Shown here: piece by piece, positions 25,690-33,787 of the stretch
Position numbering within the stretch: the stretch's first letter is position 1
How the letters are laid out: each line of letters begins with the position of its first letter
From: an uncultured Geobacteraceae bacterium
GTDB lineage: Bacteria > Desulfobacterota > Desulfuromonadia > Geobacterales > Pseudopelobacteraceae
Direction: 5' to 3'
DNA: 49,215 nucleotides
NCBI GenBank assembly: GCA_903939115.1
Contig: CAJAFV010000064.1
Coordinates: 1 to 49,215, forward strand
The notes under the pieces: generated by a model
The model's input: the letters and a program-made list of their open reading frames with translations, nothing else
Told to the model about the DNA's origin: nothing
Database searches by the model: none
Made by a program: the position numbers and the translations under genes

Positions 25690-27734
25690 CCGAAATGGAT
25701 AATATAGACAAGAAGGCGGCATCCCTGCTTCAGGGGTATCTGGTACGCAAGGATCTGGTTCGTACCTTCAGCCGACAGTTTCCAGTACCAACATACGTGG
25801 TGGAGTTCCTGCTTGGCCGTTATTGCGCCAGCGTTGACCAGGACGAAATCAATGAAGGGTTGGAGATTGTTGAACGCCAGTTGAAGGATCGTACTGTAAA
25901 AGCAGGCCAGGAAGAGTTGTTCAAATCACGCGCCCGTGAAAAAGGTCACATCAAAATCATTGATCTGATCACCGCCAGGCTTGATGCAAAATCCGATTCA
26001 TATCTGGCAACGATTCCAACGCTACGCTTGGCTGATGCCCGTATTGATGCAGAGTTGGTAAGCCTGCATGAGCGTATGCTGACAGGCGGTTTTTATGCTG
26101 AAATAACACTTTCATACGATACGGTTATCGCCCAGGAGAAGAGTGGAAGACCATTCGGTGTTGATGCTATCCGTGAAATCCAGCTCTCAAAACGCGAAGT
26201 GCTGGACCAGTTGGCAGAAGCCCGAAAGGGCTTTACCTCTGAAGAGTGGAAAGAATTGTTGTTCCGTTCCATCGGCATCGAACCCCAGGAAATGTCAGAG
26301 CGACAGAGGAACGCTATGCTGTTACGAATGGTTCCTTTTGTTGAGCGCAACTACAATATGGTGGAACTTGGGCCGCGCGGCACCGGCAAGAGTCACCTGT
26401 TTCAGCAGATTTCCCCGTATGCCCATCTTATTTCCGGCGGCAAGGCAACAGTTGCCAGGATGTTTGTCAATAACTCAACCGGCCAGCGTGGTCTGGTCTG
26501 TCAATACGATGTGGTCTGCTTTGATGAGGTCTCTGGCGTTTCCTTTGATCAGAAGGATGGCGTGAACATCATGAAGGGGTACATGGAATCAGGTGAGTTC
26601 AGCCGTGGTAAGGAGAGTATCCGTGCCGATGGCAGCATCGTCCTGGTGGGCAACTTCGATGTTGATGTTGAACACCAACAGAGAATCGGCCACCTGTTTG
26701 GCCCGATGCCACCTGAGATGCGAGACGATACTGCCTTCATGGATCGTATTCATGCCTACCTGCCTGGTTGGGATATACCCAAAATCAGGAAAGAGTTGAT
26801 GACCGATCATTTTGGCTTGGTAAGCGATTTCCTCTCAGAATGTTGGACACAGCTGCGCAATGAAAGCCGTGTCAGCCAACTACAGAATAGGGTTTTCTTT
26901 GGTGGGGCGTTATCAGGTCGTGACACCAATGCCGTTAACAAGACCGTCAGTGGCTTGCTAAAGCTACTCTACCCTTCAACAGACGCAGAGGTGCCGGACG
27001 AAGACCTTGAGTGGGCTGTACGTATTGCACTTGAGGGCCGCCGTCGCGTCAAAGAGCAGCAGAAACGGATCGGTGCAGCAGAGTTTCGCAATACACATTT
27101 TAGCTATGTCATGGGAGCAGATGGAGTTGAGAAGTTCATCTCTACACCGGAATTACAGAGTGACAACAGCATCGGCAGTGATCCACTGGAACCTGGGCAG
27201 GTATGGAGTATTAGTCCTGGCGGGATGGACGAACACCCTGGACTCTACCGAATCGAGATCAATGAAGGCCCCGGTTCCGGTGTAAAGATACTGAATAAGC
27301 CTGTACCTCCGGCATTCAAGGAAAGCATGGGTTTTGCGGAACAGAATCTGTATGCCCGTGCTCTTCAGTTGGTCGGAGACAAAGATCCCCGCCACCATGA
27401 ATTTACAGTTCAGTTGCGAGCATTTGATGCTTCAAAATCTGGAGCTAAACTGGGTATGGCATCGCTAATCGGACTTTGCACAGCTCTTCTGAAAAAGAGC
27501 GTCAGAGGCGGCTTGATAGTTATCGGTGAGATAAATCTGGGTGGATCAATTGAACCGATACATAATCCGGTGTCTCTTGTGGAGATTGCAGTCGAAAAGG
27601 GAGCATCGGCGATACTTATGCCAGTGACCTGTCGCCGCCAGTTGTTCGACTTGTCAGATGAAATGGCTACGAAGATCGACATCCAATTCTATTCGGATGC
27701 CAGGGATGCCATGCTGAAAGCGATGATGGAGTGA
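25686..27734 (+). CDS. brxL: BREX Lon-like AAA+ protein BrxL
   Basis: A 682-residue protein with an N-terminal DNA-binding region and a central AAA+ ATPase: Walker A GPRGTGKSHLF at about residues 229-239 and Walker B VVCFDEVSG near 277. The C-terminal domain is Lon-protease-like (SGAKLGMASLIGL near 585, then INLGGSIEPIHNPVSLVEIA). BrxL rings bind DNA and are needed for phage exclusion but not for methylation in type 1 BREX. The gene overlaps pglZ by 4 bp. Its last 150 bp have a diverged second copy at 29078-29257. Confidence 0.93.
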   Translation: MTEMDNIDKKAASLLQGYLVRKDLVRTFSRQFPVPTYVVEFLLGRYCASVDQDEINEGLEIVERQLKDRTVKAGQEELFKSRAREKGHIKIIDLITARLDAKSDSYLATIPTLRLADARIDAELVSLHERMLTGGFYAEITLSYDTVIAQEKSGRPFGVDAIREIQLSKREVLDQLAEARKGFTSEEWKELLFRSIGIEPQEMSERQRNAMLLRMVPFVERNYNMVELGPRGTGKSHLFQQISPYAHLISGGKATVARMFVNNSTGQRGLVCQYDVVCFDEVSGVSFDQKDGVNIMKGYMESGEFSRGKESIRADGSIVLVGNFDVDVEHQQRIGHLFGPMPPEMRDDTAFMDRIHAYLPGWDIPKIRKELMTDHFGLVSDFLSECWTQLRNESRVSQLQNRVFFGGALSGRDTNAVNKTVSGLLKLLYPSTDAEVPDEDLEWAVRIALEGRRRVKEQQKRIGAAEFRNTHFSYVMGADGVEKFISTPELQSDNSIGSDPLEPGQVWSISPGGMDEHPGLYRIEINEGPGSGVKILNKPVPPAFKESMGFAEQNLYARALQLVGDKDPRHHEFTVQLRAFDASKSGAKLGMASLIGLCTALLKKSVRGGLIVIGEINLGGSIEPIHNPVSLVEIAVEKGASAILMPVTCRRQLFDLSDEMATKIDIQFYSDARDAMLKAMME

Positions 27735-27736
27735 GT

Positions 27737-28408
27737 ATGAGCAACCTTATTTGGGATTATTTTGTATCTTATGCAATCCCTGGGCTTGTTGGTGGCGGCT
27801 TCGCTTGGCTTATCTTCGCATTCCTGGGTCAAAAGTTTATCGAGCAGAGGTTGGCAAAGGATATTAAACGCTTTGAAAATCAGCTTTCTCAAAAAACAGA
27901 AGCATTGAAAATTCAGTTATCAATATACGCTCACGAGCAGAACATCGTGGCAACCAGAATTGACGGACAGAGAGCTGATGCAATTAAATTGGTTTATAAT
28001 GCAATTAGCGCATGGAAAATTCCAACCGAGAAACTAATCGGCGAATGCCCAATGCTTGATCAAGACCCAGAATTTGAACAGACAGAGTGGGGTTATTATT
28101 TAGACTGGGCCAGTAAGTCTAAGGAAGCAGGTCGAAATCTGATTGGCGTTCTTGAAGGACAAGCAATTTATTTTGATGAAGATTTGTACAACAAACTGCT
28201 AACTGGAATAAAAAGCATTAGTGATGCTGTGGAAACAATTGCAAACCATATTGATGTTGGTCTCACTGTTGGAGTAGATTTTGAAGATCTTGTCCCGGAT
28301 GTCATGAAATTGCGTAAGGAACTGGTACAAGTCTATATTGACAAATTTCTTCCGTTATTTCAGGAAATAATTACTGATTTCCGATTGGTACTTGGGAGCA
28401 TGAAGTAA
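27737..28408 (+). CDS. Membrane-anchored coiled-coil protein after brxL
   Basis: About 223 residues. One N-terminal membrane segment (YAIPGLVGGGFAWLIFAFLG, residues about 13-32) is followed by a coiled coil (FIEQRLAKDIKRFENQLSQK) and a helical acidic domain. ATG at 27737 is chosen over a GTG at 27731 because GGAG lies at the right distance. The start is 2 bp after the brxL stop, so it is probably the last gene of the BREX transcript. TM-plus-coiled-coil proteins are frequent at the edges of defence operons, and a membrane sensor or anchor role is a guess. No family recognised. Confidence 0.6.
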   Translation: MSNLIWDYFVSYAIPGLVGGGFAWLIFAFLGQKFIEQRLAKDIKRFENQLSQKTEALKIQLSIYAHEQNIVATRIDGQRADAIKLVYNAISAWKIPTEKLIGECPMLDQDPEFEQTEWGYYLDWASKSKEAGRNLIGVLEGQAIYFDEDLYNKLLTGIKSISDAVETIANHIDVGLTVGVDFEDLVPDVMKLRKELVQVYIDKFLPLFQEIITDFRLVLGSMK

Positions 28409-28447
28409 TGGATATTTTATTGTAGTTAACAATTAAGGAGGACGCAG

Positions 28448-28825
28448 ATGACTAATAATAACAAAAAGAATAACCCGTGGGCCAATCTTGTTATTGCAAT
28501 GCTGTCTCTCAATAGTTACCCAATTGAGAGAACTTGGACTCTCTTCGACAAACTAGGCGCGAATGGTCTTTTTAACCCACAAAACATAGCTTCATGGAGT
28601 TATGATGAATTATGCCAGCGTCTTATATCTTCTGGATATGATAGGGGCAGAATGAACGATATCTTTGCAGAACGTTTATGGTCTATTCGTAACTTGGCTG
28701 ATAACGTTTCAGGATACGAAAAAATTATTGCGAATGGTACAGAGGATGATGTTACTAAAGTTCTTTCCAAAATTAAAGGTGTTGGCCCCGTAGTTATTAA
28801 AAACTATCTGTTATTAAGGGGCTGA
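28448..28825 (+). CDS. Helix-hairpin-helix protein resembling the first half of an EndoIII-type glycosylase
   Basis: A 125-residue protein. NPWANLVIAMLSLNSYPIER, FNPQNIASWSYDELCQRLIS and SGYDRGRMNDIF follow the helical core of HhH-GPD DNA glycosylases. The C-terminus is the helix-hairpin-helix LSKIKGVGPVVIKNYLLLRG. The frame stops right after this hairpin, so the catalytic Asp and the iron-sulfur loop of EndoIII-type enzymes are missing. Either this is a stand-alone DNA-binding protein or a truncated enzyme. RBS AAGGAGGACGCAG. It is more AT-rich than the BREX genes. Confidence 0.6.
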   Translation: MTNNNKKNNPWANLVIAMLSLNSYPIERTWTLFDKLGANGLFNPQNIASWSYDELCQRLISSGYDRGRMNDIFAERLWSIRNLADNVSGYEKIIANGTEDDVTKVLSKIKGVGPVVIKNYLLLRG

Positions 28826-28884
28826 ATCCATTTTGCTTGGTTGGTAACTATTTAAAATAGTGGCGAAAAGGTAACCTGTAAAAA

Positions 28885-29034
28885 ATGACCGACATCATCG
28901 AAGACTTGTTGGCTTTCAGTTACGCCACTAAGAGGAAATCCAGCATATCTGGCAGTGATACCTGTCCGGTTTGTGGAGCAGAAATGGAAGAGAATGATGA
29001 CGGAGAGCTGCACTGTCCGGAGTGCGATAGCTGA
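28885..29034 (+). CDS. Zinc-ribbon microprotein, intact copy
   Basis: A 49-residue product: MTDIIEDLLAF, a basic linker, then a zinc ribbon with ligands in TCPVCGAEMEE and HCPECDS (two CxxC knuckles 15 residues apart). Upstream GGTAACCTGTAAAAA is similar to the sequence before the second copy at 30316. Such ribbons bind nucleic acid or act as small adaptor subunits. It lies between the HhH gene and the brxL 3' remnant. A second copy, broken by a stop, lies 1.4 kb downstream. Confidence 0.6.
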   Translation: MTDIIEDLLAFSYATKRKSSISGSDTCPVCGAEMEENDDGELHCPECDS

Positions 29035-29077
29035 CTATATTTTGAAATATTATTTCCGCTTATTCGGCTGGAATTAT

Positions 29078-29257
29078 CCAGCCGATACACAATCCGTGAA
29101 GATTGCAGTTAAGAAAGGAGCATCGGCGATACTTATGCCGGTAACTTGCCGCCGACAGTTGTTTGACCTGTCTGATGAAATGGCCACGAAGATCGACATC
29201 CAATTCTATTCGGATGCCAGGGATGCAATTCTGAGGGCGAGATGGAGTGAGACTTAG
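29078..29257 (+). pseudogene. 3' remnant of a second, diverged brxL
   Basis: From about 29078 the sequence runs parallel to the last 160 bp of brxL (27560-27734). The encoded residues GASAILMPVTCRRQLFDLSD and EMATKIDIQFYSDARDA are identical. The DNA differs at many third codon positions, a short block near the start is deleted, and the tail reads ILRARWSET instead of MLKAMME. So it is not a fresh duplication but the relic of a related brxL. The left junction falls at a hairpin (CGGCTGGA / TCCAGCCG, about 29065-29084). Confidence 0.85.
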
Positions 29258-29307
29258 TCTCTGAATGTTTTGAATGTTACTCCTGCTGAATTTACGGAAG
29301 AGCCTTG

Positions 29308-29661
29308 ATGACAGATAAAATATTCTCAATAGATGAAATCCGTTTAGTATTGGAATCTGCTAGAAATGCAGGAATAAAATACATCGCAGAAGATAATACG
29401 ACTCGTGCTACAGACGACCAAGATTGTTATCCAAGAAGCATTCACATAACTGTAGACAAATTATCGCCGATTTGGCCTTTATTGAAATTACTTGAAAAAG
29501 AGTATCCATGGCTGAAAGTTGATCGTCGCGGTAGAACCTTATATATCAATTCTTCTGTAGAGATACCATTTAGGCTCCAAGAGTTAGGGTATAAGCAAAC
29601 TGTTGTAAATGTTTTGAATGAAAGCGGTATCTCTTGTTATCTCGATGTTGGCTGGAGATGA
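29308..29661 (+). CDS. Uncharacterised 117-residue protein
   Basis: Start ATG at 29308, preceded by GGAAGAGCCTTG. The product looks like a compact alpha/beta domain (FSIDEIRLVLESARNAGIKY, RSIHITVDKLSPIWPLLKLL, GRTLYINSSVEIPF) with no signal, membrane segment or named motif. AT-rich, like its neighbours in this stretch. It may be the remains of a defence cassette, but I do not recognise it. Confidence 0.45.
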   Translation: MTDKIFSIDEIRLVLESARNAGIKYIAEDNTTRATDDQDCYPRSIHITVDKLSPIWPLLKLLEKEYPWLKVDRRGRTLYINSSVEIPFRLQELGYKQTVVNVLNESGISCYLDVGWR

Positions 29662-29728
29662 TTGTTGTAATGATGTTGACTATGGGTGAAAATTCGGAAG
29701 AATGATCTAGCATTGTGCCGAGGCTACC

Positions 29729-30316
29729 ATGAGAGATTATAAGGGTTGGACTGCGAAAGAGCGGCTTGCCTCATTTGCAAAGACAAAAGCAGCTATCGCA
29801 GCAGGAATTATCCCGCCACCTACAAAATGCAGTCGATGCGGTAAAACAACCGGCAGAATTGACTATCATAATAACGATTACTCTGATCCTATCAAATATC
29901 TGGAGCAGCTTTGCCAGGGATGCCACACCAGGCTGCACAGGCTTGAAAATAAAGCACTGGCTGATATGAACAGCAGTCTAAAAAGCACCATCTTTGCAAC
30001 TCAATCTGAATCTGTACGTTCACTATCCAATAAAACCACAACATCACACCCCGCAACTGACATCAGTTCTGAAATGCACCGTATTAGGATTGACTTCACC
30101 AAAGCCCTTGGCCTCGATTGGTCGGAAAATCCGTGTCCGAACAGTGGCTACAAGTTTGAGCACAACCAGAGCCTCCGTCAGCAGTATCTTGATGAAGCAT
30201 TGCGTTTACGGGACCAGTATGCAGAAATGGCAATCAATACTGGGAAAAGTAAGGACATCCTGATGAAGATAGATCGTAACCTTGAAAATCGCGACAGAAA
30301 GGCAACCTGGAAATAA
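29729..30316 (+). CDS. HNH-like zinc-finger protein
   Basis: A 195-residue protein with a phage-type HNH-like zinc module at about residues 34-71: CSRCGKTTGRIDYHNNDYSD, then LCQGCHTRLHRL. Two CxxC pairs and the His-rich centre match small zinc-binding proteins common on phages and islands, some of which are nicking endonucleases. The rest is helical and charged, ending NLENRDRKATWK. The stop overlaps the start of the second zinc-ribbon copy (TAATG), as in a coupled pair. Nuclease activity is possible but not proven by the motif alone. Confidence 0.55.
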   Translation: MRDYKGWTAKERLASFAKTKAAIAAGIIPPPTKCSRCGKTTGRIDYHNNDYSDPIKYLEQLCQGCHTRLHRLENKALADMNSSLKSTIFATQSESVRSLSNKTTTSHPATDISSEMHRIRIDFTKALGLDWSENPCPNSGYKFEHNQSLRQQYLDEALRLRDQYAEMAINTGKSKDILMKIDRNLENRDRKATWK

Positions 30317-30465
30317 TGACAGATATCATCGAAGACTTGTTGGCATTCTGTTTCACCACAAAAGGAAGATCCAGTCTGTCTAGCAGTGATACCTGCCCGA
30401 ACTGTGGTGCAGAAATGGAAAAGTGAGATGATGGCGAGCTGAGATGCCCTGAGTGCGACCGATAA
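30316..30465 (+). pseudogene. Second copy of the zinc-ribbon microprotein, broken by TGA
   Basis: This copy has the same 150-bp length and layout as 28885-29034: MTDIIEDLLAF, then DTCPNCGAEMEK, a TGA at 30424-30426 where the first copy has AAT (Asn), and DDGELRCPECDR. The downstream half stays in frame, so the break is recent or has been tolerated. It starts inside the stop of the HNH-like gene. Selenocysteine at the TGA is unlikely because the aligned residue is Asn, not Cys. Confidence 0.75.
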
Positions 30466-30503
30466 CCACATCAGTTGGCCAATATTTGCAGCTCGGGATG
30501 TAC

Positions 30504-31724
30504 CTAATCCAGTCTACTGTCAATATAAAATGGTACACCTAGCTCTGCAGTTAAAGATTCGCATACGGCGGTAAAAACATATTCTTTGTAGTCGATGCTT
30601 TGTGACTGTGGCCATTTGCTCTCGATGTTCAGTCGAATATTCCCGTCATAAGGGCCTGCTGCCAATCCATTTTTCAACATGTATTGGACGATTGGATTTG
30701 TTATCTCATTCGTTGACGCATGCACAAAACCACAAGCCCCTCTTTCAATATCACCTTTTTTGATAAACTCCTGGGCAGCTTCAACCCCAGCTGCTATCGC
30801 TTTTTCTAACGCAAGATTGATTTTAGTGTCTGTGCCAATTTCAGCAGTTGTAATAATGATAGGCTCGCATAGGTTCTCTTTCTTAAGACCTTCAATAGTT
30901 TGCGAGTCAAGATCGACTCCAGCTTCAACCGCCGAAATTACTTTATCTAACAGAATGATGGATGATGCTTCTATCAAACGTCTTGAAAATGGTGTGCTGT
31001 AATTGTTACAACCTGCAAAATAAAATCCCGTCAATAACTCCTGAATTTCTTGAGCTTCTTTTTCATTCCAAACTATTATGCACAGCTTTGTAAATGCCCC
31101 ATCATTCTCCGGACCGGTAAAAAGCGGCAATCCTGGAGTTGGCCCAATAGCTCCGTTGGCATCTTGGCACCATACAGAATCATTGTCCTCGTTCTGAACA
31201 ATCCACCGCCATTCTCTTTCGTGGCTCCAGTCAACCCATCTCTCACCAGCTGGGTTGTACGCAACATAACGGAATTGTTCCTGCTTAGGAAGAACGGCCT
31301 CATCTAGAATGCGAATAGCAGGTGTATTGACTTCGTATTTGACATTTTTACAGGACAATCCGTAGATTACTGGTCTTCCTCCAGCAGCATAAAACTCACT
31401 TTTCAGGAATGCTAAACCGTACGCCGAAACGGCTCCAGGTTTATTTCTCCGACGCACATAGTCTGAAAACGAATATATCGGCATCTCGGTAGCACAGACA
31501 GCAGGCGTCCCACCATAGATAGATGTCCTGCCCGACCTAAAGGAATACCCTGGGATTAACCCACCGAGCCTGATAATTGTCTTTAAAACGCTAAACGCTG
31601 GAGCATCACATGGAAGTTCTCCTCCTGCATAAAAGTCAAACGCGTTTTCATCGCCAGGAAAATCTTGCTCCGGAAGCCTATCTCTAACGAAGTGAATTAG
31701 CCAATCAGTGTGATCATGTCGCAT
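30504..31724 (-). CDS. Putative AbiGi/DUF2971-like defence protein
   Basis: A 406-residue protein, the only long minus-strand gene between BREX and the recombinase. The N-terminal 200 residues show GLIPGYSFRSGRTSIYGGTP, AVCATEMPIYSF, YGLAFLKSEF, GGRPVIYGL and WSHEREWRW. This series (condition-dependent CFTE-like strand, GxxFxK, RPVIY, ExEWR) recalls the AbiGi/DUF2971 group of abortive-infection-type proteins. The C-terminal half is helical with no known domain. RBS GAGGGCCAT before ATG at 31724. The family call is from pattern memory and is tentative. A stand-alone abortive-infection gene fits the location. Confidence 0.4.
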   Translation of the reverse strand: MRHDHTDWLIHFVRDRLPEQDFPGDENAFDFYAGGELPCDAPAFSVLKTIIRLGGLIPGYSFRSGRTSIYGGTPAVCATEMPIYSFSDYVRRRNKPGAVSAYGLAFLKSEFYAAGGRPVIYGLSCKNVKYEVNTPAIRILDEAVLPKQEQFRYVAYNPAGERWVDWSHEREWRWIVQNEDNDSVWCQDANGAIGPTPGLPLFTGPENDGAFTKLCIIVWNEKEAQEIQELLTGFYFAGCNNYSTPFSRRLIEASSIILLDKVISAVEAGVDLDSQTIEGLKKENLCEPIIITTAEIGTDTKINLALEKAIAAGVEAAQEFIKKGDIERGACGFVHASTNEITNPIVQYMLKNGLAAGPYDGNIRLNIESKWPQSQSIDYKEYVFTAVCESLTAELGVPFYIDSRLD

Positions 31725-31853
31725 ATGGCCCTCAGTGTTATCATTGATTCAATTGACATTATTATCACAGAACAACAAATTATAACAACGTCTGCTATGA
31801 CTAATCAAATTGTTCGATTAGATCGCAAATCTGATAAAGCAAGTCCAGTTATT

Positions 31854-32117
31854 TCAACGCAAGTCGAGCAACAATGTGCTTTTAACCTCATGCCTGACAA
31901 ACTCATATTCCCGCATTATCTTCACCAAATCCGCAGCCGTCATTCCGATGTCCTTATAATACCAGTTCCGGGCCCGTTCGACAGGTATGTTGAGGTCGCG
32001 CGCCACCTGTTTTGTCGTAATCCCATGCTCTTGCAGTAACCTTGTAATATATCTCGTTACATCGCCATTGTTGAGTTCTTTTTTGTGGCAAATCTGCCAC
32101 AGAATCTTTGTAGACAT
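31854..32117 (-). CDS. Small helix-turn-helix protein divergent from the recombinase
   Basis: An 87-residue protein. VTRYITRLLQEHGITTKQVA followed by RDLNIPVERARNWYYKD is a helix-turn-helix of the type found in Cro-like and recombination regulators. I chose the ATG at 32117, which has AAGGGGCGT upstream. A longer frame reaches into the recombinase gene and is not needed. It shares a 65-bp divergent promoter region with the recombinase, so it probably regulates that gene. Confidence 0.65.
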   Translation of the reverse strand: MSTKILWQICHKKELNNGDVTRYITRLLQEHGITTKQVARDLNIPVERARNWYYKDIGMTAADLVKIMREYEFVRHEVKSTLLLDLR

Positions 32118-32182
32118 ACGCCCCTTGTTGGTTGAAAGTATTATCGGAATATTTTGAGATGTAACAAGGAGATACGCAGAAA

Positions 32183-33787
32183 ATGCTGCAAACGGGAACG
32201 GCATATACTCCAAGCCAAATACAGAGCCTTCGCCTGAAGGGGGCCATGTATATCCGTATGTCCACAGAGTTACAGGTGGAGTCGCCGGAGAATCAGGAAC
32301 GTGCAATACGTACCTATGCTGCTCAATACGGCATTGAGATTATTAAAACCTATGCTGATCTGGGCGTAAGCGGAATCAACACGGAAAAGCGGGAACAGTT
32401 TCAGACCTTGATTGATGATGTGGAAAAAGGACGTAGTACGTTCAATATCGTATTGTATTTGGATGAAAGCCGCTGGGGACGGTTTGTAGACAGTCGTGAG
32501 GCTGATTATCACCGTATGAGGCTGGAACGCAAAAACGTACTCTGTCAGTCCTGCGAAAAGCCACTTACGTTAACCAGTAACATTGCCGACCGTATTATGA
32601 CCCTGCTTCGAGACGAAAGCGCCAGCGACTATTGCCGACAGCTTTCACAGAAAGTGTGGGTTGGACAATGCAACCTGGTGACGAAAGGATTCCGGCAGGG
32701 AGGTGTGGCGGGTTTTGGGCTTCGGCGCATGTTGCTGGACGAAACCGGCAGGCCCAAGCAGGAATTGGCAATGGGGCAGCGTAAAAGCCTGCTCACCGAG
32801 CGGGTGATTCTGATGCCGGGGCCAGAAGACGAATGTCAGATTGTACTCTGGATTTATGACCAGTTCATTGCCGGGATAAGTGAAACTGAAATTGCGACGC
32901 AGCTGAACGTAAAAGGAGTGAAAACCCATTTTGGCCGTCCATGGTCACGAGGAACGGTGTGCGAAGTGCTCACCAATGAAAAATATGTTGGCAACAATTT
33001 ATTCAACCGCACATCGGGCAAAATGAAGAGCAAAGCCAAGCCCAATCCGGAAAGCGAGTGGGTGCGCAAGGAACACGCCTTTGAGCCTGTAGTGGATATG
33101 GAGCGTTTCTGCAATGTCCAGGGGATCTACCGTGAGCGAAGCAAAAAGACCACCGACGAAGAGCTGCTGCAGGGACTACGGGATTTATACGCCAGGCAAG
33201 GGCGCCTATCCGCGCTAATTATTGATGAAGCTGATTTCTTACCGCCCTGCAGTCTGATCCGCAATCGTTTCGGCGGCCTTCTGCGGGTCTATCAGATGAT
33301 CGGCTATTCCCCGGAGCACGACTATAAGTATATTGCCATAAACCAACGGTTGCGCGTCCTCCATGCCGAAATTGTGGATGACGTTGTTCACAGGATAGAG
33401 ATTCTCTGCGGTAGACAGATTCCAATAGATCCGAAAAGCTGCCTGTTGGAATTGAATCACAATTTATCTGTTTCGATTGTCATCAGCCGTTGCTCTATCA
33501 CACCAGCCGGAACCCGTCGCTGGAAAATCCGTTTTGATAGCGGCCTTCATCCCGATATAACTGTAGCGGTACGCATGGACACCCGAAATGAAGCGATCCA
33601 CGATTACTATATCCTGCCCGCGTTGGAATTTTCATATGAACAGATAAAGCTCTCGGAAGATAATATAGGGTTTCTGGACAGTTTTCGTACTGATACGTTG
33701 GATTACTTGCTGAATTTGAGCGTTAACATTTCTCTCGACAAGGCGGTGGAATATGGAGCAAGAGGCAATAGTACTTATTTCCATTGA
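32183..33787 (+). CDS. Large serine recombinase
   Basis: A 534-residue recombinase. The catalytic domain has AMYIRMSTELQ with the nucleophile at S27, GVSGINTEKREQF, LYLDESRWGRFVD (active-site Arg) and SASDYCRQLSQKV. The recombinase domain follows (GGVAGFGLRR, ETEIATQLNVKGV, WSRGTVCEVLTNEKYVGNN). The C-terminal part is a helical/beta extension instead of the usual zinc ribbon plus coiled coil. RBS AAGGAGATACGCAGAAA. The gene overlaps the following parB-like gene by 35 bp. Large serine recombinases integrate phages and transposons by a one-way att reaction. The recombinase plus two ParB proteins forms a recurrent mobile cassette. Confidence 0.88.
   Translation: MLQTGTAYTPSQIQSLRLKGAMYIRMSTELQVESPENQERAIRTYAAQYGIEIIKTYADLGVSGINTEKREQFQTLIDDVEKGRSTFNIVLYLDESRWGRFVDSREADYHRMRLERKNVLCQSCEKPLTLTSNIADRIMTLLRDESASDYCRQLSQKVWVGQCNLVTKGFRQGGVAGFGLRRMLLDETGRPKQELAMGQRKSLLTERVILMPGPEDECQIVLWIYDQFIAGISETEIATQLNVKGVKTHFGRPWSRGTVCEVLTNEKYVGNNLFNRTSGKMKSKAKPNPESEWVRKEHAFEPVVDMERFCNVQGIYRERSKKTTDEELLQGLRDLYARQGRLSALIIDEADFLPPCSLIRNRFGGLLRVYQMIGYSPEHDYKYIAINQRLRVLHAEIVDDVVHRIEILCGRQIPIDPKSCLLELNHNLSVSIVISRCSITPAGTRRWKIRFDSGLHPDITVAVRMDTRNEAIHDYYILPALEFSYEQIKLSEDNIGFLDSFRTDTLDYLLNLSVNISLDKAVEYGARGNSTYFH

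Noticed and set aside
30316..30465. TGA read as selenocysteine in the second zinc-ribbon copy
   Set aside because: The aligned residue in the intact copy is Asn in a linker, not a redox Cys, and no SECIS-like hairpin is evident right after the TGA.
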